DNA from: Acanthaster planci
Taxonomy: Eukaryota; Echinodermata; Asteroidea; Valvatida; Acanthasteridae
NCBI RefSeq assembly: GCF_001949145.1
Contig: NW_019091360.1
Coordinates: forward strand, 2,955,610-3,019,609
Direction of reading: 5' to 3'
Length of the DNA stretch: 64,000 bases
The stretch's first letter is position 1. Every line of letters starts with the position of its first letter. Below the pieces are notes generated by a model. It did no database searches. It worked only from the letters and a program-made list of their open reading frames with translations, and was not told the DNA's origin. Below, piece by piece: positions 51,501 to 59,772 of this stretch. A program made the translations under genes and the position numbers.

Positions 51501-52950
51501 ACCATCACCTTGTATTCGGCACCATAAAATGGCCACCTGTGGCTTCAATTGGTACAAGGGCATTGCGAGTATAGCTGATCTTTTATGTGGCGTCCGTGCC
51601 CTTTAAACCACGTTCCCCATATCGCACATACTGCAGTGTAGGGGGCCTACTAGAAATATAACTGGTAAATTAATTTTATGCTGTTAAGAAACAGTGACTG
51701 CACGTATGACCAGCCATAGAGGTCATACTTTTCAAAACTGAATACTGTTCATTGCCTGCAGTTTGCCATTGAATTAGGACTCTGCCTTTACAAAACCATT
51801 TTATATACCCGTTTTTACCAATGTGAGGCACAGACCTTGCTCCAAGCTGGATCATTTACGCCTTTAATACCGGCCTCACGCATAACTCGGCGAACAGCCT
51901 GTAGCAATCTGTCCCATAAACAAGCGAAGCGTGGCTGCGTATTTATATGGCACTGAGTTCAGAAAATTTACTGGAGGCCGTATATTTGGGGTGGTGGGGC
52001 TCCGGGGAAGCTGCATGGAGGGGACGTTAGGTTGGCCAGAGGGGTGATAGATGGTGACTGAGCTCATAGTATGGTCTGAGCTAATAGTATGGTCTGACTG
52101 GTTCAAGAGGTGCGTTTAAAATATGGGCGATTCACAATAATACGCCTCCAAGAGTTTGCAGTGCTTTGGCCAATCAAAACGTGCGAAATCTGTCGACCCA
52201 ATGCGGCTTTGGAAAGGGTCGACATATTTTGCGCATTGTGATTGGCCAACGCGTTGCAAACTCTCGAAGGCGCACTACTGTGAATCGCCCGTTTTGGGGA
52301 GCAATCTTTCCTGTAAGAGTTGAAACGACTTTTTCATAGATGTGACCTGTAGATATGGGCAAAACCTGCTGGTGGGATCCGCAGCAAATATTTCAATAAT
52401 TCATCGGCTTACAGGGAATGTGCGCCCGGCAACGATGACTGCTTCAAATTTTTGTATCAAAATCTACAGCCTAGGGCCTACAGTGTATTTTCCATACAAG
52501 TAATCTTTTTTGACATGCTGGAGCGAACTATATCAACTTGAGTGGGCTAAACCTCGTGCAAGGAGAAATGTCAGGTTGAAACTTGCATGACAGGAGAAAA
52601 CGGTGGTACTAGATTAATAAAAATCTCCGTAACGGCACAAAAAACTGGGCAGCCTGAGATAAGAGCGAAAATGGTGCACTCAAGAAGCAGGAGAGCGGGT
52701 ATAGGGGTGTGGTCGTGCTGTATTACCATGTGCTGAATTAACAAATTCAACAAAGTGGCACAAGTCATGAAAGCTAAGAATAACAAGAAGACAGTACCAA
52801 CAAGAGAGCCCATGGGATGAGTACATCTTGTAATAGTATGAGCCAAGGCAATGGGGAAGAGGCATCTACTAAATCTCAACTTACCGTGCTGGATCTCAAC
52901 AATCTGCTAGATTGAAACCCTCGTTTCTTGTCAGCCGAGCCGCAGTCCAT
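39537..52950 (-). CDS. PAH: Gene A: phenylalanine hydroxylase, complete 13-exon model
   Basis: Pterin- and Fe(II)-dependent aromatic amino acid hydroxylase, most like phenylalanine 4-hydroxylase (Phe + O2 + tetrahydrobiopterin to Tyr), a cytosolic enzyme. Thirteen coding exons sum to 1365 nt, giving 454 residues (human PAH is 452 residues in 13 exons), and every exon-exon phase agrees. The ACT regulatory domain is about residues 33-115, containing IESRL where vertebrate PAH has IESRP. The catalytic core is about 120-420: PWFPRK at 121, [12 protein letters not shown], the iron motif CHELIGH with H287 and H292, and the third ligand E332 in VEFGMC. The tail from about 421 carries the tetramerisation helix. 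Pocket residues W328 and V381 are those of PAH rather than of tyrosine (Asp at the second site) or tryptophan hydroxylase. The N-terminus has RLLRSS, a possible basophilic kinase site in place of the vertebrate Ser16 region. Middle member of a three-gene array; I saw no AATAAA just downstream of the stop. Confidence 0.93.
41277..41392 (-). CDS. PAH: Gene A exon 12
   Basis: 116 nt encoding [19 protein letters not shown], then [19 protein letters not shown]. Acceptor TGACAG|ACAG, donor CGAG|GTAAAT. Choosing the first of two adjacent CAG acceptors keeps the phase with exon 11. Confidence 0.94.
41817..42366 (+). repeat. Possible 3' end of a non-LTR retrotransposon in intron 11 of gene A
   Basis: A T-rich tract ending GGAATAAAATGGCTTCTTGA and a short TGAAAT-type tandem tail, the form of many LINE 3' ends. 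The 116-codon open frame inside is hydrophobic and T-driven, not a recognisable protein. Confidence 0.35.
42482..42615 (-). CDS. PAH: Gene A exon 11
   Basis: 134 nt encoding [17 protein letters not shown], then [20 protein letters not shown]. The Val of YPVEGF sits at the position (human V379) that separates PAH from tyrosine hydroxylase (Asp). Acceptor TGCCAG|TAC, donor GAG|GTACTG. Confidence 0.96.
42856..43084. mobile_element. TIR element rich in GTGTTA/TAACAC, in intron 10 of gene A
   Basis: Terminal inverted repeats ACACTGTAAAAACTCGGGTG and CACCCCAGTTTTTGTAGTGT flank about 190 bp full of GTGTTA and TAACAC words. A non-autonomous DNA transposon; the family is not identified. Confidence 0.6.
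43281..43376 (-). CDS. PAH: Gene A exon 10 (third iron ligand)
   Basis: 96 nt encoding [16 protein letters not shown], then [15 protein letters not shown]. The Glu of VEFG (E332) is the third Fe ligand, equivalent to human E330. The residue before VEFG is Ile where PAH, TH and TPH of vertebrates have Thr. Acceptor GGTCAG|TGC, donor CAG|GTAAGA. Confidence 0.97.
43629..43685 (-). CDS. PAH: Gene A exon 9
   Basis: 57 nt, 19 codons, encoding [19 protein letters not shown] (human [19 protein letters not shown]). Acceptor CTCAG|GAT, donor ACA|GTAAGT. Confidence 0.97.
44257..44326 (-). CDS. PAH: Gene A exon 8 (two iron-binding histidines)
   Basis: 70 nt encoding [18 protein letters not shown] and AQFSQ. 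The two His of HELIGH (H287, H292 in the model) are the Fe(II) ligands equivalent to human H285 and H290. Acceptor CACCAG|T, donor CAG|GTAAGA. Confidence 0.98.
44752..44887 (-). CDS. PAH: Gene A exon 7
   Basis: 136 nt encoding [34 protein letters not shown] and WYTPEP. It contains the substrate-carboxylate Arg (YIR) and Thr (YTPEP) of the family. Acceptor GGCCAG|AT, donor CC|GTGAGT. Confidence 0.97.
45120..45316 (-). CDS. PAH: Gene A exon 6
   Basis: 197 nt encoding [19 protein letters not shown], then [14 protein letters not shown] and [17 protein letters not shown], the most conserved stretch of the family. Acceptor TTCCAG|T, donor AAAG|GTAAAG. Confidence 0.97.
45429..45496 (-). CDS. PAH: Gene A exon 5
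   Basis: 68 nt encoding [20 protein letters not shown] and YK, matching human [20 protein letters not shown]. Acceptor CAACAG|GGC, donor TA|GTGAGT (phase 2). Confidence 0.95.
47601..47750 (+). repeat. Family Q dispersed element, copy 5
   Basis: Starts TCCGCCTTGAGCAGAAGCAC, includes GTTGAAAAGAGCCATGTTG and GAACCAGCGAAGTGCAG. Located in intron 4 of gene A. Confidence 0.65.
48798..48886 (-). CDS. PAH: Gene A exon 4 (start of catalytic core)
   Basis: 89 nt encoding (I)[14 protein letters not shown] through FEADYP, the linker into the catalytic domain (human VPWFPRTIQELDRFA). Acceptor TTCCAG|TC, donor CCA|GTGAGT. Confidence 0.92.
49180..49400 (+). pseudogene. LINE fragment with C-terminal reverse-transcriptase zinc-binding motif
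   Basis: Plus-strand frame reads [19 protein letters not shown] followed by [12 protein letters not shown], matching the zf-RVT signature (CxxCxxxxET.xHxFxxC...FW) found after the reverse transcriptase of many non-LTR retrotransposons. It is antisense to gene A inside intron 3 and is only a short remnant. Confidence 0.55.
49810..49834. repeat. Perfect short hairpin in intron 3 of gene A
   Basis: AAAAGTACCAT-TAC-ATGGTACTTTT, an 11-bp stem with a 3-nt loop. Confidence 0.6.
50043..50220 (-). CDS. PAH: Gene A exon 3 (second part of ACT domain)
   Basis: 178 nt starting [19 protein letters not shown] and ending SEKKT plus one base. Acceptor TTGTAG|GAG, donor CAA|GTAAGT. IESRL corresponds to the IESRP motif of the Phe-sensing ACT interface in mammalian PAH; the proline is replaced by leucine. 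Confidence 0.92.
50413..50526 (-). CDS. PAH: Gene A exon 2 (first part of ACT domain)
   Basis: Encodes 38 residues including [18 protein letters not shown], matching the first beta strand and helix of the PAH ACT domain (human SLIFSLKEEVGALAKVL). Acceptor CATAG|GAT and donor GAG|GTACGT; phase 0 at both ends. Confidence 0.9.
51404..51553 (+). repeat. 75-bp tandem duplication in intron 1 of gene A
   Basis: Units 51404-51478 and 51479-51553 differ at one base (GGCCGCC versus GGCCACC). The 75-bp length is a multiple of three, so the frame is unbroken, but nothing suggests it is coding. Confidence 0.85.
52124..52291 (+). mobile_element. Family P palindromic MITE, copy 6
   Basis: Arms GGGCGATTCACAATAATACG and mirror GCGCACTACTGTGAATCGCC; loop AATGCGGCTTTGGAAAG. 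Sits in intron 1 of gene A. Confidence 0.8.
52885..52950 (-). CDS. PAH: Gene A exon 1 (start codon)
   Basis: Encodes 22 residues beginning MDCGSADKK and ending LLRSST, with ATG at 52950 and donor ACG|GTAAGT. The phase is 0 and joins exon 2 in frame. N-termini of AAAH proteins are poorly conserved, so this exon rests on its start codon, strong donor, correct phase and basic/serine-rich composition. An alternative upstream first exon cannot be excluded. Confidence 0.65.
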
Positions 52951-52961
52951 TTCTACTTAAA

Positions 52962-52996
52962 GGTTTCGCCGAAACCCTCACGAGGACGTGTGAGGG
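52962..52996 (-). promoter_or_regulatory. Two adjacent hairpins just upstream of the gene A start codon
   Basis: In transcript sense, CCCTCAC-(8 nt)-GTGAGGG (52996-52975) is followed by GGTTTC-GGC-GAAACC (52976-52962), the second ending 11 nt before ATG. If the 5' UTR is contiguous here, both would fold close to the initiation codon. Confidence 0.3.
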
Positions 52997-54040
52997 ACAC
53001 AGACGATAAAACGAGATAGTTTTAACTCACCAGGCAAATAAAAGAGGCTAGAATACCTGTCATGGAATGGTTGAATTGCACGGTTATTTTTTACAGAGCC
53101 TCAGTGGGTTAGTACAAGCCAACAATCGAGCTCTTCTGCTCACATATCCGTGCAACTGACAATGGTCTCTATAGCGGCATTCTTTTTACTCCAGTGTTCC
53201 GCACACGTTCTGGACGTAGCTCTAGGGAACGAGAACTGGCCACCGAGGTCGACTGATGGCCACCGCGTATGTCAGAAGGTTCGACTACATTGTATTTGTC
53301 GAGCACTTTTGTTAATTTAAGCTACTTCCTTTCATTATGTGTGTCTTCTTCAAAGAGTGCTTTTACCTCCAAAAGAAGTCCACAATCGTGCTCAGAGAGT
53401 TAGTTTTTCTATTTGGGGGAAATGCTCAAAATAAGCGTGCATAATTTTATGTAAGTCATGTATTGTTTTCAAAATGACGATGAGGCTTTAAACGATCACA
53501 TTAATCATTCAAAAACGATCTTATGTTGTGGTTCAATGAAAAAACAACAAAACGATGGATTGGAGGGATGGTAACAAAAAGCCTGAGTTGTGAGTGCAAA
53601 TGGACTAGGTCGACTGCAGGGAGATGGCCAACGAAGGACATGACCCCCTCCCAAAACAAGGGAGCCATTTTAATGAAAGGCGAAATGTTGGTCCACTTTG
53701 TTTCCCTTCATTCAAAAGGCGGGTAAAAAGTCTCGAAACGTTGCCTTAACTAAAGAAAGGCCTGAAAGATTGAAAGAAAAACTTCAAAGTTTTGGTACTA
53801 TTCCCCCCCCCCCCCGATTTGCCCTTCCCCGAAAATGTGGTTCTGAAGTTTCCTTGCGTTAGTTGACGAAGGGGTCAGGAGGAATCTGATTTCACGCCGA
53901 TATCAGACTGATTTCACGCCGGTAGTTAGACTTTCGGTTCAGAGATACAAGTCATCAAACTATTATTATTTTTTAAAACTTACTTTGAGTGAGACTCCCA
54001 AAGATGAGCACCGCCCTCATCACTGTTAAACATCAAGTTA

Positions 54041-54232
54041 TCCGCCTCAAGCAGAAGCATCCCCTAATCGTTTGAAAAGAGCCTCACTGGTTGCGAATGT
54101 TCAGTCTTGTTGGTAGCGATGCATTCGATGTGTTCACTTCCTAATCGTTCGCGAACCAGCGACGTTCAGTTCCGACCAAATGAGCCTTCGTTGCTAAGAA
54201 AACAGCGCCCTCTCTTGGTCCAGCTCAAGGGC
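54041..54232 (+). repeat. Family Q dispersed element, copy 6
   Basis: Starts TCCGCCTCAAGCAGAAGCAT and ends CTCTCTTGGTCCAGCTCAAG; full length. About 1.1 kb upstream of the gene A start. Confidence 0.65.
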
Positions 54233-55240
54233 CCATATTAGAGGTGCTATTGCTTTACCCGGCGACACACTAAATATAGCTGCAGACAACCCGGCATAGG
54301 GTGACAGGCTTGCTGCTGCTGGAAGTAGTGTACCAATCTCATCTGCATCAGTCGGAGACAGAGCCCAAAATTCAAACCCTGCGGGGAGGGGGAATGAAAC
54401 TCCATTGAGTGTAATTATTTAGTTTCACTCCAATGGAGCAACTTCCATGCGTAGGCCACAATTCGCTATTTATATTAACCCGGGCATCACGCTGGGGAAA
54501 CCAGACTTGAACAAAGGTTACAATCTTGGGTACAATCCTGGACAAAATTCTTATCTCAATAGGAATTTAAGTCCGACATTTCAACAGGGGAGGCTTCCAT
54601 GAGGCACGAAGACTGGTCTCCTCTAAAGAACCATTTTCCCGTAGGAAAGCACGTGGTGTGTCTCAAAACAGTTATGCTGATCAGTAGATAGCCGAAAAAG
54701 CAAAACCATGAGGGAAACTATCCTATACTATAATGTTGACGACGGCGAGACCAGAATATTTTGGATGTTTTCGGAAAATGGAGGAAGTCCTCCTTTTTGT
54801 TACGTGACAAAAGGTTAGTCAAATTTCTTATTATTATTTCTGATCTTTAATCAGGGTAGCCAGTTCACATTTTAGTGTGGTCTTCCACGGGGCCCTGGGA
54901 AAAAAGCTACGAGAGCAAAAATAGTAACAAAGGTGACATTTACAAATTGTTAAAGGAACAGATATTCACAACAATAAATAATATAGTTTTAAAATAACAA
55001 GAGTATATAAATCTGAAATTTTAACAATATGTGTGGTCTAGGAACCAGACTACGAGTCTCATCCAATAGAATTTTGAAAGGGGATTATAATTAATTGTCC
55101 AACAAAAATTTTACCGGCAGTGATCACCAAAACTATCCCTACAGTGCTATTAATTGGCCTGAAGCCTCAAAGGAGGATATACCCCGATTCATACATGTGT
55201 GCGTGAATCTACATATGGAATGACATCGAAAAAAAAAGGA

Positions 55241-55500
55241 NNNNNNNNNNNNNNNNNNNNNNNNNNNNNNNNNNNNNNNNNNNNNNNNNNNNNNNNNNNN
55301 NNNNNNNNNNNNNNNNNNNNNNNNNNNNNNNNNNNNNNNNNNNNNNNNNNNNNNNNNNNNNNNNNNNNNNNNNNNNNNNNNNNNNNNNNNNNNNNNNNNN
55401 NNNNNNNNNNNNNNNNNNNNNNNNNNNNNNNNNNNNNNNNNNNNNNNNNNNNNNNNNNNNNNNNNNNNNNNNNNNNNNNNNNNNNNNNNNNNNNNNNNNN
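55241..55500. other. Assembly gap (260 N)
   Basis: A run of 260 undetermined bases between genes A and B. The true length may differ. Nothing can be said about its content. Confidence 0.99.
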
Positions 55501-57229
55501 ACCGCCCTCTATCGATGGATGATTTTACGAAGTAAGCTGCTATATTGTGAGCATCATGGAAAATGGACTGGTCCCCGTCCCTATTGCGTATTGTTTTCCT
55601 GGGAAATATAGGGGTAATTATTATATATGGGCGTGGTTAACTGCAAGCTCGATCAGGTTCGTGGACATGTAGAAACTTAAGTGCTGAGGTAAATGTCGGG
55701 CGATTATGAGAACATCCTCCAACCAACTATTCCCCACCAAGAAAACAATTTACTACGTATAGACGTGAACCCTTAGCTTGTTGATTTCAAGTATAACGCT
55801 CTTCTAACAGAGCTACCATGCAAGTCGGCAAAGAAAGGAAATTTTATTTTGTTTTGTTTTATACTTAAACGTTTGTGTACCCCATTTATGATAACGCGAG
55901 ATTATGAGAACCCGAGCTAGAACCCGCTTGGAAAACTTACAACCATCTGTCTTTCTTTTGCCGCTTTGAGGTGCACTTGAGCTCGAGGCAGATAGGCTCA
56001 TCCAGAACTAAATTAAAACCATTACTGTGTGAAGGCGCAACGCCCGTGAGTGGGCGGTACGCGCGCGCTCAACACCTCTTCGACCAATGAGGTGTTGCGA
56101 CTTGCCAAAAGAATGCGCGCTGAAGTTGAAGAACTCACGCGTGAGCATTGATGTCTCCTCGGTGACCTCGAATAGGCCTAAATCTGAAGGTATCTGGGTC
56201 CTACACACTATGGCCGGAGCATCACACAAAACAAACTCAATGTACCAATCGTTTCAAAAAGGGCATACCTTGAATCAGATGCTGAAATTTATCCCATTTC
56301 GGATGTTAGCAGTTTCCGTGCTAAGGCAAATTTGAGGATTAAAAAATACAAAATCGCGGCTCGCGGTTATCGATTTTGAAGTCGACTTTCCGCTCTGTCT
56401 GCTGGCATTTTAGTAACTCCATTTCCCACGAGCCACCCCGGTAAATGTTAACAATGAACTTGTAAATGCCAACGGAAATCAATCGCATACTCGGCTACTT
56501 TTACACGTTATTGATCAGGCTTCGGCTTTCACAGCTCGGGTTTCGGAAGTAAATTTGACCGTTGACACCTCTCCAGGACAGCAGGTGTTCTGATTTTAGC
56601 CCGGGATTGACTTTGGCGCCACTTGATCGTATTTACGCGGTCGGAAATTGGACGGTATCATTGAAAAACATGCAAATCACAATATCAGAGTGCAGAAAAG
56701 ATTTTGAAATTCTTCAAAACCCATATCTTAACAGGCTACTGTCATTCCTTTGGTAAGTCTGAATTTCATAAATACCAAACATAATTGAAGAAGGAACACT
56801 TTCGAATCTTGAACTGCATGTACTGTACATGATGTAGCCAACATGTATGAACATACAAGCAGAGACATTTGATTGGAAACTTTCACCGAAAAAGGGTAAG
56901 AATACTCGGTTTTAATAAATGCTCACATTTCAAGACAGTACAACAATGCACAATAAGTTGTGTCAAACTGAAACAAAATAAGAGGCACAAATAAATCTTT
57001 CCAAGATGCTATTTTTAACAAAACACAAGTGGTAAACAAAACATGCAGTGGGTCAAATGTAGCGAAGTATTAACTGCAATGGGACGAACCCAACATTTCA
57101 TGAGAATAATACACAACTTGGCAAAAGAATATCATGTAGCCTAATCCAATGCCCCCAAATGGGGGCTATGACTACGGTGTCACGCTCGCATGCAAGCGGT
57201 GCGCGTGCGTTGAGTACCTCTTTTTCCGT

Positions 57230-57380
57230 GGGCTCTGGCCTGGACCAAGAGAGGGCGCAATTTCCAAGCAATGGACGCTCCTTCGGTAGTAACTGCGCAT
57301 CGCTAGCAACAAAATGAGCGCTCCTGACCAATATGGCTTTTTTCAACCGATGAGGGGGTGCTCCTGCTCAGGGCGGATAG
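57230..57380 (-). repeat. Family Q dispersed element, copy 7
   Basis: Contains CTGGACCAAGAGAGGGCGC, AAAATGAGCGCTCCTGACC and CAACCGATGAGGGGGTGC; lies between genes B and A. Confidence 0.65.
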
Positions 57381-59662
57381 GGAGCCGTCTTGCCCAAATA
57401 CGGGCATGTGTCAGGGTTGAGAACACGCGCGCGAATGCCGCCGTAGTTAATGCGTCTCTTCGTGTGACTCTATGCCAAAATAACGAGTACGAAAGGATTT
57501 AAATATGCTTCAAAAACAAAACCGCCGAACAAAGCAACAACGCACAGGCAAAAGCACCACCTCCCTAAAAAAAAAAGAAGTAAGAAATTCTGAAGAAAAA
57601 GTCATGATCTTAACAATCCACAGTTATAACTTCTCTGATTTCAACCATTCCCACACAAGGCAGCAACTCTGAATAAACTTTTCAAAAACAAAAGCAAAAG
57701 GCCGAACGACCAAACAAAAAACATTCAAAGCAAAAACAAGGCTGACATGTCAACAACTGTAAACTTTCATCACTTGCGGTTTGCTCACGAATAATAACAA
57801 GTTGAAAGCTAAACAAAGATTTTTTTTTTCCTCTCCAACGTCTGTGCGGTAGAACTCACTGGTGAGGGACCCTTACCAGTGCCGGGTGCGAGGGGTCACA
57901 CCTACCTACGCCCTCCATAACACAAAGACCCCGCCATAACTGAAACGCGACAACACTCACAAGTAACAACAACCTCATCAACCTCTTACCTTGATTAACC
58001 TTCTTATATACACAAACATGTAGATTATCTGCTGAAACAAGATACAGGAAAAAAATTTGATAAAAAACATTACGAGAATACTTCATTTAGTTCTCGATAC
58101 TATGTGCTTGGCATGACAGGCAAAATAAAAAAAGTCACGTGTAGTTTAAGGAAATAAAATACTGTAGATTTTCAGCCAGCACCACGAAAGTTTGAATGCT
58201 GAGAATAGAACTACAGTAGGTGAAGTAATATTTTCGGAATCTCCGATGTCTAGCGAAATAATGAGAAGAAAATATGAGAACTGATACCAACTCATCCACT
58301 GGCATTTCTGCCCTAATTAACAGCAAAGACAAGGCTATTGCAAATCACTGATTTAGGCTGATTATAACCAAATAAGAAAAATCATCGGAAACATCCAATC
58401 TACAAAAATGATGAGAAGGAAAAAAATGGGTCTAAAATTTGGTAAAAACATATCAAGTAATTACCACATTGTGTCTTGATTGGCCAAGAGAAAGTCACAT
58501 GGCATTTGCTAATTTGGCTATACGTGTATTGTGCTTTTACAGCTAAAAGAACTGCACTTTTAACAACCAGAGTACCAAACCCCTAGCAACGATTATTAAA
58601 ACAATATGCATGACCACTGGTCTGTGTACAAATTCCTTTTTAGGTGCGCGCTGCACTCATCCCGAATGCTAGTGATAGAGTTGGGTTTCCAACATTTCGT
58701 GAAGAGTTAAATTGGAAAGTGCTGCAAATTTCCAACAAATTTCTGATTTAAACAGCCGCAAAGTTTATGAATATTTAGATCAAATTAATCAGTTAAATCA
58801 ATCAGAACCTGCAGGAGACATGTTGTGAAATAAATATTGGCAACTTTATCTGAAAATTTGGCCTCGGGGAAAAATTGACATGCTCCACAGATCACCTCAG
58901 GAGGTTGGTTTCACTACACCACTCAAAGTAGTCAAAATTATACTTCTAAATCAATGTCAAAATGCAACACCACAGAGCTAGCTAATAAAGCAATGAATAG
59001 AGTGTAATATATCTTTAAAAGACAAAAATAATCCTTTCTAGATGAACTGAACACCTCAATGCAAAGTAAACCTCGATGCAATAGTAGCAATAAACTTGAA
59101 TAAAAGATTTAGATATATTTCTTTATCAAATGATTCTGAAGTGTTTGCCTACGTGAAATAAATGTGATCGTATCTCTACAAGACAAAATGCACTTTGTAT
59201 AACGAACTCACAATCAGAGATATTTAACTGAAGGTAACCTGCATTTACATGTAAATTCTCCTTCTTCTGAGCTTGTAGTAAAGATGCTACTTTTGTACTT
59301 TGCCTTTTCAGGCTAGAAGGCCAGCTACTAAGCTCAGAGGTCAAAGTTCACTCATGACTGTGAAACATTCTCAGTATCCATGCTCAATGCTGCAACTTCC
59401 AACTATTGTGCCATTTTGATTTTCATTTCCATGAGTGTTGTGGCTGGTCACATGTAGATGTACTCTGGCCTTATCATGAAATCCCTTCTTTTCAAAGCCA
59501 CTGACAATTATTAATGTACAAATTCTTGATTCTTTGCACTGCTGTGTGCTTGAAATTTTAGCGTATTTTAATTCTAGTTGTAATGTATCTCGATATATTT
59601 TTAAGGATTGAAGAAACTATTAAACTAAGTCAACTAAAATGATTACACTTATTCATGCCATT

Positions 59663-59668
59663 TTTAAT
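59663..59668 (-). terminator. Candidate poly(A) signal of gene B
   Basis: ATTAAA on the minus strand about 60 nt downstream of the gene B stop codon. Confidence 0.3.
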
Positions 59669-59728
59669 TACTTCTGAAGTGCCTTGGTGCGATGCTCCAA
59701 GAAGATTCTGAGGAAAACTTGGGCTTGT

Positions 59729-59772
59729 TTAGGAGACTTTGTTGACAGCATCGATCAAGATGTTTAGGTCCC
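59729..59772 (-). CDS. PAH: Gene B exon 13 equivalent (stop codon)
   Basis: 44 nt encoding (G)[13 protein letters not shown] and TAA. Acceptor TTGAAAG|GG. Three substitutions relative to A (D for G, N for D, and the stop codon TAA for TGA). Confidence 0.9.

Larger units (their letters stand above)
52997..59662. other. B-A intergenic region
   Basis: Expected to contain the gene A promoter and the gene B 3' end. Holds two family Q copies, poly-C tracts near 53.8 kb and the N gap. No exon recognised; TATA or initiator for gene A not identified. Confidence 0.45.

Noticed and set aside
55199-55522. 107-codon plus-strand frame
   Set aside because: Almost entirely the N gap.
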